Of a stretch of DNA of 64,000 nucleotides, positions 1 to 14,930 are shown piece after piece. The stretch spans positions 7,130,001-7,194,000 of the forward strand of contig NC_087107.1 of NCBI RefSeq assembly GCF_963855985.1. The letters are read 5' to 3'. Each line of letters begins with the position of its first letter. Position 1 is the stretch's first letter. The notes beneath the pieces are model-generated. The model was not told the origin of the DNA. It did no database searches and saw nothing but the letters and a program-made list of their open reading frames with translations. The stretch is from Ostrinia nubilalis. Its lineage: Eukaryota; Arthropoda; Insecta; Lepidoptera; Crambidae. Position numbers and translations under genes: made by a program.

Positions 1-3000
1 TATACATATCGCGATGCAGTCGCGATTGTATCACTGCAGAAAATCTCAATATTTAAGCTCCCTATTTAACATGCCCAAGTTTCCATAGTGACGCTATTAA
101 AAAAATATCGCGAATACTCAATCCACCATTTCCGATCCCATTTTTAACAAGTTGACTGTCCTCTATTTCCTGAAGGTGTCGCTGCGAGCGCCTTGACGAA
201 GGTCGGGGCTCGGGTGACACCCTTGCTGAATACTAAACCTCGTTTTGATGGGAATATCTTGGTTAGGCTGCAGCTCCATAAACGTTAATGCTATAGCAAG
301 CTAGGTCCAATAATCTTAAAGATATGTTCTAAAGTTCTAGCGCTTAAAACAATCGTTGATATCTGTCTTGTCGTCATCGTCTCATATTTGAGTTTATGGT
401 TCTTCTTAGACGATGATAAAGTACCTAGAACGATGATGGCGAGTCAAACTACCATTTTGCGTTAGACAAGGTAAAGGCAATTGTTTCACGCGTAAAAACA
501 TTAAGGTTGGTTTAACAGCTAACGTGCAAAAAATAGTGTGGTTAAAATACTAGCTTCCAAAATTAAAATCAGTATACGTCCTACTAATTGACGTCCTGGC
601 ACTAGACGCTGATCTATTCTTGATTTATATTGATCGGTATTGCCGCGCCAATAATGGTCCCAATGGATCTCAAAGCGATTGCTGTAGATGCTAAGATGCT
701 AAAGATGAACAATATTCTGCTCTCATTTCTATCGCAACTCTATTTAAATATCAATTTATGTAAATAGCATTTGCGCTAGCTTTCAGTGCAGTGCTAGTTT
801 TAGTGACCCCACGATCGCGGAGATAATATCCTTTACCGTCGACTTAAATTATTTTATTGAAAGTCAAATCGGTTTTAGGCGGCAAGTGATAATGCAAATC
901 ATTCTTTGAAACCATTCTGGAGTAACGTTAGATAAAAACGAAAATGGTCATCAAACAAATCGCACTGTCTGAATGGAATTCTAATTGTTTTCTTCAGCTC
1001 TTTTGAAGGACTTGGGTCAAGAAAGCCATTTTCTCCACGATATTAATAAAAACTTTAACTTTTTGTTTATTTGAACTACATGATAACTCCAATAAAAGTG
1101 CCCGCAATTTTATTTGAGTGAAACTACAAATAAATAATTTCATCAAAATCCGTTGAGTATTTTTGGCGAGAACAAGTGACAAACATCCATCCATCTACCT
1201 ATCCTCTCAAACTCTCACGTATTTGCCAACATGCCCCTTACTTACCCCTCCATTTCAGGGTGGACTGGATTTTTGAGATGGACTTTTCTGTAAGTACATA
1301 TATTTTTATTTCTTCAATCCTGCGTTGAGAAAATCATGGTGAATTATGATTGGTGAACATGGTTAGAAGTTTAACTTAGGATTATCAAGTCTATAACTTT
1401 TTGGAATAACGAAATTAAAGCAATAAATTCAGCTAAAAAAAATATCGTAGTACCTAGTTAAAATTTATTGGACAAATTAATTACGTTGAGATCGCGGAAA
1501 ATGCTTGGCAGCTCCACAATTACGTTACGAATGTCCCGGACACAGTGGTATAAATTAAAAGGAAGAATAAAATGTAACAATGAAGTTAGGATTTTGATAA
1601 AAAAAAATCAAGACCTAACTCATTCGCCCTACAGTTCTTTCCGCTCACACCCTTTTTTACTCCCAACTTTTATGTCATTATTTTTACCGCTTGATTTGGA
1701 TTTAAGCGCTAACCTTAACATACACAACTCAAATTACTGCCAGATGTTTCTTAACTAGTGTAACTACTTACCTGCTACAATCTTTTTAACTCAAAAAAGC
1801 TCTGCAGGGCTAAAATGTCTGTAACAAAGTAACCCTAACCATGATTGCCTGAAATACTGAAAAGATAAAAGAAGCACGTAGCCGCCACCATTTACGGAAC
1901 ATGACTTCGTTGCGGCCGTCAAATGGGGACTAAAGAAAAACTCGGCACTAGTGTCATAGACGGTCTCTCCTAGGTAGAGTTGGTTTGTACCTACCTACTG
2001 ACTAGGCAAAAGAAACGTTACGGATTATGTACCCACCACCTTACGTAAGTACATGAAGAACTTAAGCAGACAGCGTGGATTAGAAGTAAACATATGTATC
2101 TTGATCATGTCGGCCATTGATCATTCCGTCTCAATTAAAAAATATATGGCACTAATTCCAAATCAAGAGCTAGTAGTTAGTATGGTAACTAGATAACATA
2201 TTCCTATACATAACTATAACCAACATAAACCTACCCTACGAGTACACTAAAAATTCAGCGTTATTATAAAAACGTTGCATTTGCTTCGCTCAGTTAGTAG
2301 CTACTGCTACCATTATAAGTACTTAATCCCGAGTATCATATCCTAGAACCTCCGTCGCACTGTACAACTCCTGAATATTCATATTCTACGACAACCATCG
2401 CCCCGCAAATGAAAATTCCAGCATTTTTCCTTTATAAACGATAACTGCTGCACTCCACAGATGTACCACGGATGAAAACTTTACTCTCTCTGAAATGTTG
2501 AAACGCAGACGTCGTTTTTCACTGCTTCTACTTTTCTTTGTTATGCTCGAAACTGTTATAAAGAGGTTACGTGTCCATACTTTAAAGTTTCCACTGAGTT
2601 ACGAGCTGAGAGAACACTGCTTACTGTCGGTAAATTTTCCGGAGCTTTCCCAAGGCGCTAAGGAAACCGTTCCGTTTGAGATATGGCGGATGCTTTATGA
2701 GGTCGAACCTAATTTAATACTTAATGCACAACAGTTTCTTACATCTTACTACTAGTTCTAAACATTACGTATTTCCGCTAATATACACAGTTTAGTAAAT
2801 TAATCGAATTGCGAACCCTGCCTAAAAGTAAAAATGTAAATTCACATGTCACCAATGAAAACTATTTATTTATTACTGTAGGTTCCTATTTAAAACAACG
2901 AAATCTCTACTCCTTTTCCATTCTGAAAGTTTTAATTGTCTATGCAACTATTGAGTATCGAATCTATATTATAGGGGTCTGCAAAACTTTTATTTATCGT

Positions 3001-5523
3001 GGTCCACGTAGCAAATTTTCTTCCCACATATTGATATAACCAGGAGGATAAACATCCTATCTAGCTGGAGATTGAAAAGTAAACGGATTCGATACACGTT
3101 TGTTTCGTATATTTACAATGGTCAACTGTACAGGACCGTAATACCGTACATAGAGACGTAAACAATAACTACACGATACAATAGAGCCATTGATAACCAT
3201 TGATATAACAAAAGTTTGTAAAGTAAGTACCTTTATTAAAATGAAGGGAAAAGAAAAAATAAATTAAGGATTTTTTTCATTAGTCACCATCTTTGTCAAG
3301 CATCACCAGACTTCATTGTATAGTAGTCCCATAAAAAGTTATATTTTATCTCCATATTCACCGTTCGGCTATCGTGGCTTCATTCATTTCATTTAGACGC
3401 AACTTTTATTTTCCGTACCGCCCTACGGCCACTGCCCTTCGGAATTAGGCTTATAGCAGACCAACTTAACTTGTGTTTATAACTAATAAGATTACAGGGG
3501 TCTACGAACCAGTGACTATGGTTTGTAATTAATTTTGTAGCGTGGGCGGGTAATTTAGCCCTCGGCGATTCAAAGATCTAGTGGAAGCATTGATTATTGT
3601 AATTGCGTACGTTTCAATTAGATGGTATTATTTTTGGATGCCGCAACTGTTTACGGATCAGCCCACATGGTGTCAAATAAACAGAAGAGTTCAACCGCTT
3701 TTGTGGTGACAAGACAACAATTAGATACAGTCAATCTTGTCTGTGTCAATAGTGGATCTAGCGGTCAACAGGGGATCTAACACTCCGACAGGGAAATGGC
3801 AATAAAGAAGAGATCCAATTTAGAAGAAATCAGTGATACTTGACTCTCTTTTTCACTTGTATCGTCAAATCGCATCATTTCCATATCAATTCTAAAGAGA
3901 AAGATCACTTTATCAAACCAAAAAATACTGGGATATTAGTTGAATAGTACTGGCATCAGAACTCCCCCCCAATAGAACATTCGATTAAAATTGATGTACA
4001 AAAACGTATGCTGGCTTTAATTTTGTGCAATAGTGTTTTTTATTGTTATGTTAACAGCCCACGTCTAATGGCAGAATGTTTGTAACAAAGAAATTCTTTG
4101 TTGCAACTTTATACAACAGCAATACGATGTAATAAAGTTTTATACGTGTGACCGGCAAAGTAAATCAAGTATTCTACTGCGCAATATGTTTTCTTTTCAT
4201 CATGCAATGCAGTGACATAACATGAATGAAACAAACTGTAAGTAAATTTTATGTCTACATAAAACACCCCGCCCCGCTTACGCGCTTGGGCAAAAAGTTG
4301 AGGTAAGTAGTGGTCTAAAAGGTTCGTACTATAGGTAAACACAATATACATACTATAGGTCTAGCTTAACTTTGTCAGTTGTCTATCAATATGTCAATAA
4401 TGTAACGTAACATAACTTCATAATATACTCAACGTCAAATAAATCGCACCTTCCGCGACGCGAACTTTAAAGATTTTCTTCTGACATAATCATGGTGCCC
4501 CAACAATATTGGTGTTATTTGAAAGCCCAATAAATATCCTTAAAGAAAAACACATTTAATTTCTTAATAAATGATTAACATAAAATATACCATAAAATGT
4601 GACTTGAAAAATGACCTCACTTTGGGCTCACCTGTGGGATCAATAAGACCAATTTTTATGGTTATAAAACCAAATAATGACCTCACGTGTCCTCTTTAAC
4701 AGATGGATAGTGATTAATCCCAACTTAACAGTTTTATAGCCATAAAAGTTGGCTCAAGCGTAACTACCTATTTTTGAAGTGACTCTGGATCCTTCTAAAG
4801 AGACATTTTTGGGGTAAAAGCCTTTCCTTTAATGAAATTAAGCTTAGAACTAGGCTTTCAAATAGTACCAATGTTGGTGGGAAGTGAGGATGCATACTTT
4901 TGAAAAGTGCTTGTTGCGGGAGGTGCGATTTATTTGATGCCGAGTGTACATAATAATATGTCAATGTCACCCCTCCCGTGACGCTCACATACCTCGGGCA
5001 TTGACTTAATTCAGTCTCTATACCAGTACCTACTACATGAGTTGAAGACATCGCCATGATAAAACCGATATTAAAAATCATTTTAGACTGTCGCATAAAT
5101 GCATATATTTTCTACCCTGGGACAATAGCAATAAATACAAGTTCGCTGACTCCGACGTTAGATTATGCCCTCGATGTGCCATAAAGTATGCTTTATACAG
5201 CTCTATTCCAGCTAAAAGCAGTACTTTGGATGTAGATGATGATTTTGTGGCAGTTCGCTTATCCTTTGTTCTAGAGTCCAGACTGTTGAAGAAACTAAAG
5301 GTTTTGCATTTCAATCTGCAAAGTCAAAGTAGAAATTGATACATTTCGCCTTCATTTAGATAGGAAACTTAAATGAATAGAAACATTAATAAATTTGTAA
5401 GTTACAATTCTGTTAAGACATTGTTACAGTATTAAAGTCCGAGTAGGTATTGTTTGACAGGAAAAAAATCTTTTACATGATAATTTACTTACTTAATAGT
5501 CCAGTCATTATAGTAAGTTCACC
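1..5523. other. AT-rich intergenic stretch, no gene supported
   Basis: Open frames here are short (up to about 110 codons), lack recognisable motifs and look like chance ORFs in AT-rich DNA. Around 1120-1200 there is a piece of a common lepidopteran interspersed repeat, recognised by wording like 'TTTCATCAAAATCCGTTGAG' followed by 'GACAAACATCCATCCATC'. A small inverted pair lies near 4,650-4,750. I see nothing else that I can name. Confidence 0.5.
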
Positions 5524-6535
5524 TCGGAATTCGAGATACCCAGCTGTAAGTCTGTAAATACGTGTATATTGACACCCTAAAAGTTGTCTCAAAACCTACA
5601 TATGGTAGGGTGTAAGCAACTATTAAATTTCAAGGTCAACGGTCACAAAAATCGGTTTTTTGCGCTTTTTTTAGAAATATCTCATTTCCTGTGGGTTTTT
5701 TGCTATTTGTATTTATTATCAATATTGTAGAATACTAAATTTTCTACAAATTTTGTTTAAAAAATTTTTTTATACGGTGAACCGTTTTCGAGATAGAGGG
5801 CGGAGAGCGCGCGGTCACTGCATCACTTCAGGTCAACTTAAGCGGTTTAGATTTTTCATACAAAAGGATTTTCCCGCTAATTCCCGTGGGAATTTCGGGA
5901 ATTCCTTGTTGTTTACTTTTACTAAGGTACCTACATGCCAAATTTCAAGCGTCTAACTTCCGTTAAGCGTTTAGATTTTTCATACAAAAGGATTTTCCCG
6001 CTAATTCCTGTTCCCGTGGGAATTCCTAAGTATACCATAACCTGCCCAGGAGTATGAAGAATAATTGTACCAAGTTTCGTTAAAATCCGTCGAGTAGTTT
6101 TTGTTTCTATAAGGAACATACAGACGGACAGACAGACAGACAAAAATTTTACTGATTGCATTTTTGGCATCAATATCGATCACTAATCACCCCCTGATAG
6201 TTATTTTGAAAATATATTTCATGGACAGAATTGACCTCAACAGATTTATTATAAGTACTAGCGGCCGCCCTCTATCTCGAAAACGGTTCACCGTATAAAA
6301 AAATGTTTTGAACAAAATTTGTAGAGAATTTTGTATTCTACAATATTGATAATAAATACAAATAGCAAAAAACCCATAGGAAATGAGATATTTCCAAAAA
6401 AAGCTATTTTTGTGACCTTTGACCTTAAAATTTAATAGTTGCTTACACCGTACCATATGTAGGTTTTGAGACAACTTTTAGGGTGTCAATATACAAGTAT
6501 TTACAGACTTACAGCTGGGTATCTCGAATTCCGAG
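5524..6535. mobile_element. Long inverted-repeat DNA element (about 1 kb) with a nested repeat in its loop
   Basis: The left arm (about 5524-5800) and right arm (about 6267-6535) are near-perfect reverse complements and start at CTCGGAATTCGAG. The centre carries a second repeat with the internal duplicated phrase TTTTCATACAAAAGGATTTT, at about 5856 and 5978, and a (GACA)n-like run at 6121-6141. There is no transposase ORF, so it is a non-autonomous foldback or MITE-like element. The superfamily cannot be assigned by eye. Confidence 0.75.
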
Positions 6536-8123
6536 ATTCTTACCTAATTTAAGCTTAAATGACTGGACTATTAATCCCACAATAGTCGTTCCAATGTTTT
6601 TTTCAGAAAATTGATTTTTTGTTTTTCAAGTTTTCGCAGAACATCTATGCTAATTAAATCTAGTAAACTTGAAGTATAATTTTTTAGCTTTTGTAGTTAC
6701 TCGTACTTAAAAAGATTTTCCTGAAAGCTTAAAGTAAAAGCTGCGAGCAAAGTTTTGACGAGTTATCTAAGGCGAGTTCATCGATAGCACTTACATTCGA
6801 TTAACTACCGACTAAGGAAACTGTTAGCGCTTAAGTTTGTCATACACAAGTATAAGTTCTGACTATAATGCAATCAGACACGGTGGGATCACTTCTACGC
6901 TTCAGAAGTTTGGACATGAGCGAGTTCTAAGTTCTAACTCCACTTTATCGAGAGAGACAGAGACACCGTAAGTATGGTTTTCTTTTCTAATATTAAGCTA
7001 CAGTTGACAGCGAAGTATTCCCGTGTTACGCGAAGTACACATCAGCCATTTGTACCATTGTTTCTCTTTTTAGTACCTAACATCTGAAGATCTTTTCGAT
7101 AGGTTCGCTTCACCTTGTCTCGTCCATGTGTTTACTCCAAAAGTATTTATTATGTTGGTGAATGTATTGTTGTTTGTTTAGAAGAAATTAGATCCATAAC
7201 AGAAAAACCCTACCACTTGATCTTGCAAGCAAAAATGTAATAATGTAATGTAAATGACGTGACAACTACTGAAAATTAAAACCTTATCGTGTTCTTTTAA
7301 ACCACCAATGAAATAGAGGAGACATGTTTATTCAGGCTGTTATCGTTGCAAGTGTAACATTTATGGTCTGTCTACATGAGAAGTTACTACTGCTCCTAGC
7401 ATTGGAAGGGCGCTCTACCAGCGTATAATGTACCCTTCTAAATCTACTTCTAGTACCCAAGCTTCGCGAGGGCAATTTGAATCTTTGCTCGCGACGAGGT
7501 TAATCATTGGGAGACAGGATGAGGGGAGCAGGTGCACGGCACAGGGACCGACTAAGGCTCTTGAAGATTTCATTTAAATGGATTTAATTAAGTGAAATTA
7601 TCATTTTACTTCATCTCTTTAAGAAGTCGTAGCAGTTATTAAGCCGTTTATAAAAGCGAATTATTACCTAGCCACTTTACTGAAAAGACATTTAAGATGA
7701 ACTGCGTATTTGTCTGGACCTAGAATTTTATCTCATAAATCCATAAAGTCTAAGAAGCCCGATACTAGGGTATCTTACTTTGTAAATGTAAATTAATTAA
7801 AGCTGCACACAGTTACTCGCAATTAAATAAATTAATACGTCAATGATATTTTAAGGTCCAATGTGTACATGCTTTCAATTTATTGTATTGTAACTGCCAT
7901 AGAGAAAAGTAATACATAGGAAATAGAGAACCCTCTCTGTCAAATTTTTGAGCCTACTAATTGACAGCCTGGTGTTAAATTCCCTTTACTTAACCTACGT
8001 ACGTAACGCTCACATACATACATAGTACACGCACACATACATACATAAAGTCCACGCACACATACACACAGTTCACGCACACATAGGCCCTCATAACCTT
8101 CAAAGAATTATTGTTTTTATGAT
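6536..8123. other. Intergenic, no gene seen
   Basis: No coding signal. At 8010-8090 there is an impure CACACATACATA-type simple repeat. Confidence 0.5.
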
Positions 8124-8233
8124 GTACAATGTAGAATTTTTTCAAATCCATTATTTTGAAAATATTTATCTTTATGGTGTACGTATTGTATTATTTTCAA
8201 AACAATGGATTTGGAAAAATTCTACATTGCACA
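8124..8233. repeat. Short palindromic MITE-like repeat
   Basis: The left arm, around TACAATGTAGAATTTTTTC, is mirrored by the right arm ending GAAAAATTCTACATTG. The arms are about 40 bp and the loop about 30 bp. Confidence 0.6.
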
Positions 8234-10829
8234 TGGAAATGCAAATAAGTAAACAAAAACTTTTGAATTTAATAATTTTACTTTATTTATGAACACACAT
8301 AATATTATACACCAAAAGCGTCTTTTCGCAAAGTTTTCAACAACACTAAAAAGCATTTGCACATTGAGAAAACTCAGATCACTTGTGAACATAACAGAAA
8401 GTTTCTTCGCGATTCACGAAGGAACGAACAAAACTCCGATGAACCAGAACAGCAGCAGGTACGAAGGAATGAACTTGAATTTGACTCGACGACTCTTCAA
8501 TACTTTAATAGGGCCACAGAAAACTTAAATGATGGCTAAGAAAACAAGAATGCATTTAACATAACAAAAACAACACCGGCCATTTTGGAGGAAAAACAAA
8601 GTTGCCATATGTTAAATAGTAATTTCTACTACTCTATTATGTAAATTATAACAAAAATGTCAATGTTCAGTTTTAAATTAAAACAAATTAATTTCATTTA
8701 AAAAAAGTTTTCACATTGTAATTAACAATATTCTCAAATATATTTTAATTAAGAAAAAAATGAAAATATGAAGGAAACAGGAGCAGCGACATCTAGAGCG
8801 TTTTAGGGTAGTTAAAAAGTATTTGAATTTATTCACCGATGTCGCTGTTTGGAAGCAAGTTTCACTTCGATGACCGTTGTATGGAAGTTTCCACACCCTG
8901 GTAACTGCTCTCAATGGATCATCGAGTCAATGAGTCGGTATAGGTCGCACAACCGGAAGTTCCTCCACTTGGCGACAAAGAAATAAAACCCAAGTGCGGT
9001 CCTGCCAAGTGCCGGAAATTACAAGTTCCTGTTTCGACGGAGACGTTCCACAGGGTGTTCCGCGACGGTTGCACTCACAAACACTTTAATTTGCTTACCC
9101 AACAAAACTAACAAACCAACTGCAAATTGCAACGTCAAAAATATGCAGGAAGTTGGCTACTTACCTCCTGCTGAAGTTTACTGTAACAAGTAATAGACTT
9201 TAACTAAACATTGTATGTTTCATCGTCTCAAAGAGATATTTTACTCACTTCTATTTAAAATGGTGTAAGTTTATTCAAAAAGAATCAAATAATAATAAGA
9301 GTCAAGACCAAAACACATACTCGTAAGTATCTAAATTTTGAATCTACTTAAAATATTAGTAATGTGTTCAAAATTAAATTACTTTTGGGAAGAATTTTGT
9401 TAAAATATTTTTTTTGAAAATTGTAATTTGTCATGTGTTTTATAAAATTAAAATAAAATAAATTAAAGAGTGTTTGATCTAGAAATACCTACAGATTGCA
9501 GACTTTCAGTGAAATACCTAATACAAGCAGGTGAAGCTATGGACTAGTCAAGTCTGTGGATAGGAACTAGCCTCTTATGGTACCTACAACCACAGGTACA
9601 ACTAGCACCACTATACTAGTTAAGATAGATTACTTATTCCTATTCAATCTAAATTGAAGTCTTACCTTACACGATACAGCGATTTGTAATCGCTTGCCAT
9701 AACCGTAACCGTAAACTATAAAAGCCAAGGTTCACAACTTCAGATAAGGGCTCCCTAAATCAATGGTAAATTACGGGAATTACCCGCCCGAACATCGACA
9801 CCCATTACGTGATATTGCGGTGACGCTCCCGACTCCAGGGTAAATTCTCCCAGGGTACCAGGCCCCATATTAACCCCATCCTGGATAATAATCCTTATTC
9901 ATTGTTAGGGTGACCAATTTCTCAAGAAATCTTAGGAATTATGTAATGTACTAAATGCAGTAATACACATTTTGAGAATTATCTTATATTTTATTTACGA
10001 GGAATCTAGAAGAAAATTGATTTTGTTAGATAACTGAAATTAATACTCTCTATTACTCTATATTTTTGTTTCTATAATTTTCAATACTTTATTCCCAAAA
10101 AATAAACCTAAAGGTACTTTATGGTGTTAAATGAAATCCAAGCAAGTTCTTCCATTTCAGGTGAAATTACCACGAGTCCCAGTGGTAAATCGATGTATGG
10201 AGTCCCTTGCTCAACTCTTAGCAGGCCACGCGGAATAAGCCCAGTGAACCCAAGGATGACATAGATCTTTATTCATACAAATAACTCAGTTTCTCAGTGA
10301 TCTTGGTCATGCAACTGCCCTGAAATATCGGAGACGCATCCAAATCAATTTTAAGTTGCAAGATTTGCCTACACCAGACATGTGAAAGTAAATAAAAGCT
10401 TGTAAAAAGGTGCAAACAAAAAAACACGAAGAAATCACTGTGCTATCGTAATCGTAGCTATCTTTAAACAAAACATGCAGATGTGCTGATAATGATACCT
10501 ACTTTTCTCAAAGCGGCAAAACCATACCTCTGTAGAAAGTGATAGAGTATCTTACTATTCATGTTTCATCTGAGTTAGTTATTTACGATGTAGAGATAGG
10601 TGCTATATTTGGTGTCATCCGTTCCCGGGTACAAATTCTAGCGTATCTACTAATTCCTTAAGCCCTAAGGACCAAGCGTGCATACTATAAACTCATTATG
10701 TAAGTCTGCTTAGTCAAGATAAAGTAAAATTTGAATAGGCTAGGTTGAGTTATTCAACCTCTCCCCATTGTCAGAGAGTACGAGTAAGTAGGTATACCTA
10801 TTTCATTCTTGTGAAATAAGACCTTTACG
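8234..10829. other. Intergenic, no gene supported
   Basis: Two overlapping frames at 8289-8539 (60-79 codons) have no family resemblance. A more GC-rich patch at 9,770-9,890 is non-coding as far as I can see. It could be conserved regulatory DNA, but nothing in the sequence shows that. Confidence 0.4.
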
Positions 10830-10961
10830 ATGTCGTCGGTCCACCTTGTAGGTGGACGTCTCACGCTGCGTTTTCCGGCTGGACGCAGGCCGCTACCAAT
10901 CGATCAACATGGAAAGCATTGGGGGAGCCCTATGTTCAGCAGTGGACGTCCTATGGCTGAA

Positions 10962-10991
<30 letters not shown>
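10830..10991 (+). mobile_element. RTE-type non-LTR retrotransposon 3' end fragment
   Basis: The plus strand reads a decayed reverse-transcriptase C-terminus (…ATNRSTWKALGEPYVQQW…), then TGGACGTCC, and closes with a long (ATG)n/(TGATGA)n tail. This ending is typical of lepidopteran RTE LINEs. It is 5' truncated and not functional. Confidence 0.85.
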
Positions 10992-10993
<2 letters not shown>

Positions 10994-12028
10994 ATAAGAC
11001 TTAACAATAAGACAAAAAAATGTAGCTGATATACGACGTTTTGGATACCTACATATTCTAAGGTTTCATTTACCCTCTATTTGACTTTACTCCTTAATTG
11101 CAATTTCCCATTTAATTTTCCACATCACCTGCTCAAAGATAATATTATTGCATTCAAACTGCTCTAATAAATTAAATCCGAGTCTGTCATTTTAAACAAT
11201 GACTAGTATATCTGAGAGAGACAGGACTTATACATTATACTAGCACTGTTTCCCAAACTGGGATGTTCGCCGCGCTCTTGCGAAAATACTTACTCCTTTA
11301 AGTTATTCTTATAAATGGAATTTGCAACCAGTCAGCCAACTCATTATGGGATTTAATTACTAATTTGAGTTCTAAAAAGATACCTATTTATCTTTGTGAG
11401 CTTTTGTTATTATTTTTTTTTTTTTAACATCCTTTATTCATATTATTTCTCAACAACAATGTAACTACTTTTATAAAAAGGGAAACCTTTCATTTTACTA
11501 AATCAGTCTAAATCTTATAACTAACATTTTCAATGTATCGCTGTTGGTTTCTATAAAATAAATAAATAAATACCTACTGGTGTGCTGTTCTTAAGTACTT
11601 ATCTAAGAGGTGAGACTACCTGCTTTGGCTCAGAACGAACGCTCTTAGATATTAGAGAAACCCAGCTTTGGATGGGTACACCCATGATAGAAGGACCTCC
11701 AGTTCGGGATAAATTACCTGGTGTTGAGAATAAGTGGCCTACCTCTCGCATTGCAAGTACGAGGAACTATATCTGTCTTAGAAACTCTCTCTGGTTTCGC
11801 CGTCATAAATGTTGGGAATTTCTGTCTCAGACTAAAGTTATGTCATCCGCCCCTAGAAAAGCAAATGGACGCAATCGTAAATCTTGGAGTCGCAAATAAA
11901 ACGAAACAATTACTTAAGTATTTACTTAAGTATTTTGAGACATTACCCACGAAGTGATGAAGTAACAAAGTAAGTAAAGTAGGTGCATATCTATCATTGA
12001 GATAGGTACATATTCTTTGCCTGTCATG
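10992..12028. other. Intergenic with an unclassified ORF region (11,582-11,957)
   Basis: Two overlapping plus-strand frames (105 and 78 codons) occupy 11,582-11,957. The second, around 11,721-11,957, has protein-like composition, with a hydrophobic stretch followed by a lysine/leucine-rich tail. I cannot link either to a family. It could be a decayed gene fragment or chance. Confidence 0.25.
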
Positions 12029-12108
12029 TCATCATTATCATCATCATCATCATATCAGCAATAGGAACGTCCACTGTTGTAGGTACATGGTCCCCCAATG
12101 ATTTCCAT
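12029..12108 (-). mobile_element. RTE LINE 3' end fragment
   Basis: A (TCATCA)n tail is followed by GGAACGTCCACTG and GGTCCCCCAATGATTTCC, the minus-strand version of the RTE 3' end seen at 10,830-10,991. Confidence 0.8.
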
Positions 12109-14810
12109 ATTTTGGTACCTATTTTCCTACCTAGCGAGTAGTCATTTATTTATATCATACCTACAACATAAATGCAAATGGTACGAGTATGGAGGTGCTT
12201 CAACGAATAAATCTTCTATTAAAAAAATACACACACCCAGTTTCGCACATAGAAATAAACAACATAAGCACGCAAAGTTTCTCTCCACTTTCCTTGAGTG
12301 ACACTGCAATTTGCATGCATGATCCAGTTAATATTAACTTGCTTGTCGCGAGTTGTACACTTCGTGACTTGATCTCGACTCGTGGAGACCGCAAGAATGA
12401 AACTTGCGATAAACAACTGCTTCAACTTTCTTCGTGGAAGCGTCAAACTTTGACAGCGCATCATTAATCAACCCTTGATATTGATAAAGTGCATAAATTA
12501 AATAAGGTTAACTTCGTTGACGGTCATTGCCTCTTATTTAGTAACTTTAATTCAACTTTGATGCTTGCTAAATTCCATTAGATTTTAAACGGAAACGCTG
12601 TTTGTGGGAAGGAGTTAACTACATCCATCTTCCCAATTTTCTCATTGTTTATTAATAATAAACATTAGTTTCGGTAGTTTAAGAACTACGTAGATCTTCT
12701 AGCTCTCTTATCGCACAATAAACCCATTACGAAACTTTTGTACTTACTTATATTTTGATGGTGTGCGGCACAACAAAAAAATATCTCTACGACTTTTTGC
12801 ATTTATCATGTTTATTTATTAGTTTATTTGGATACTTAAGGTCAAGTTCGTCAAAACAAATAAGAGAGCAGAGAAACGTAGAAAAGTTTAAGCCTAAAAT
12901 AACGTTTAAAAAGGTTAATTGTTTAGTTCGTCCTTTTGTCTCTTGTTCTAAAGATGAAGCAATAAACGGATTACTTATCGAGAATTTGGCAGATTTCGAA
13001 ATGATTTTAGTCATATAATTTATTGTTATAGCTTCTTTTGACTTATATCATCGTAATTATCATACGTTTTTACGGAATGTCTATTGACAAAATCTCGTTC
13101 AAATTGGATTTTTGCCTACGAAAACAGCGAATTTCGAAAGCCCGATTTCCAGGTAACTCGCGAAGGCACAACTTTGAACTAATATTACAACAAATTTATT
13201 TCTAAGTAAGAAGATAGAATGTATTCATTAGAATAAGCATACCCTGAAGAAGAAAGTGTATTAAGAAAATTTTGATGTTTAATTCATTAAAATGCATTTT
13301 TATCATGTCTAAGATAGTCAAAATTCGAGAAAATTACTGCAAGAAAACAGGTCACATCTCATAATCTAAAAGTCATTTGGCAACATAAACTACTTTATAC
13401 TTAAGAAGAAACATAGTACTATTATTGTGTGAAAAAGAAAAAATATCTATCTTCAATCTTCAAATGAAAAATTAATTTGAAAATACTATAAAATCGGGTG
13501 CATCAAATGGCATAAATCAGTCGTGCTTTGGCACTCGTAGACGCCGGGTCTATGTCAGTTGACTACCCACTGACGTATATGCGTCACGCGTGATTTTTTC
13601 GTAAATTGTAGTATGATTGAGTACTTTTGATCCGCAAGTATTTTTAATTTATTTGTTTAGGTAAATCGGACTTGTAATTTCTTTCTTTTCAAACTTTTTA
13701 TTATTTTACTTACAGAATATGGGTGGAATAGATAAAAGATATTATTATGGTATCTGTTTGGTCAGGAAAAAATAAATGACTAATAAAAATTTTAACAGGG
13801 TGTCAAAACATTAGTCTATGCTATTGTGTTTCTACCAACATAAAATATACTCTTCCTTACTAATAAAAGTTGAATAGCGTCTGTGTATGGTCACACAACG
13901 CTTCGTCATGTTTTTCCGAAAGTTCAATTACTGACGACTGAATGAAAGAAATTGGTGCGTAACTATTCATCTGATATTAAACGTTTATTAATAAAGGAGT
14001 AGGTCAGGTAAATGGCAAATCCACCAGCGGTCGCTCGATGACACTTAGACAAATAGTTTTATAAAACGTCAACTAAGTTGGTTAGGTATTTGTATTGTAG
14101 ATACTTATACAAATGAACGTATAAAATGAGTTTATTTTTAAAAGTATAGGTACAGGGTGGAAACGATAAGTGATTTCACTTGATTTTTAATTATACAAGA
14201 TATCGAGAAACTGTTTACTGTTCCTGTAAGTGCTTCATGAGCTCTTTAAAACAATAACAATAAATAGGTCAAAGAATAAACTGGATCTATGCGAAAATTC
14301 AATGTTTCCGAATTTCATACTAAATGTATGCCGCCAGCCATACCTACCATATTAGAAGTGTTAATTTTTTAAATTTAAAGTTTTAATTGAGTAATTTATA
14401 ATAATCAAACAACAAACTCGTAAATTGCATTCTTATTTAAATTATTTACGGAAACATGATTTTCGGTTTAACTTGCTACAATATCATCAAGAGATACTAA
14501 TTAATAAATACTAAACAGATAAAGGGGACGGCATTAAGGCACTCAGAATTCTCAGAAACCATTGATTTCGTGTTTGTTTGCAACTGTATTAAATGTATGA
14601 AAGCTGGAAATATAGGTTTTTTGAATAGATTCAGTTCGTTCTTAAACATATTATTGATGCCGTTTGCTAGGTCTCATGAAGCACTTTTTCAGTAAGTAAC
14701 CATTTGTTCGACATCTTGTATACCTACTATAAGAAATATTCGAGTGAGATCACTTATCGATTATTTTCGTCATCCTTATTTGTATTAAATTTAATTAAAA
14801 TACACTAAAG

Positions 14811-14930
14811 CTGAGATGCACCACCTAACTTTGACCCTAACTGACAATAACCGGTGTTTTATGTTAGACAGATTTTTGACATCCAAAATTTTGATGTCAA
14901 TGTTAAAGTAAGACGGTGCAACACGGCCTA
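14811..14930. repeat. Lepidopteran MITE-like repeat inside copy A
   Basis: GCTGAGATGCACCACC… runs to …GACGGTGCAACACGGCC, with imperfect inverted ends. A related copy is in Cdc37 intron 3 (33,998-34,110), and the copy-B counterpart is at about 49,985-50,110. Confidence 0.6.

Noticed and set aside
2495..2755. 86-codon frame MLKRRRRFSLLLLFF… as a secreted or membrane peptide
   Set aside because: The signal-like start is attractive, but there is no cleavage context, splice support or family resemblance, and similar frames are expected by chance here.
10958..10992. (ATG)n run as a microsatellite or CRISPR-like repeat
   Set aside because: It is the 3' tail of an RTE element. No spacer/repeat structure is present anywhere in the window.
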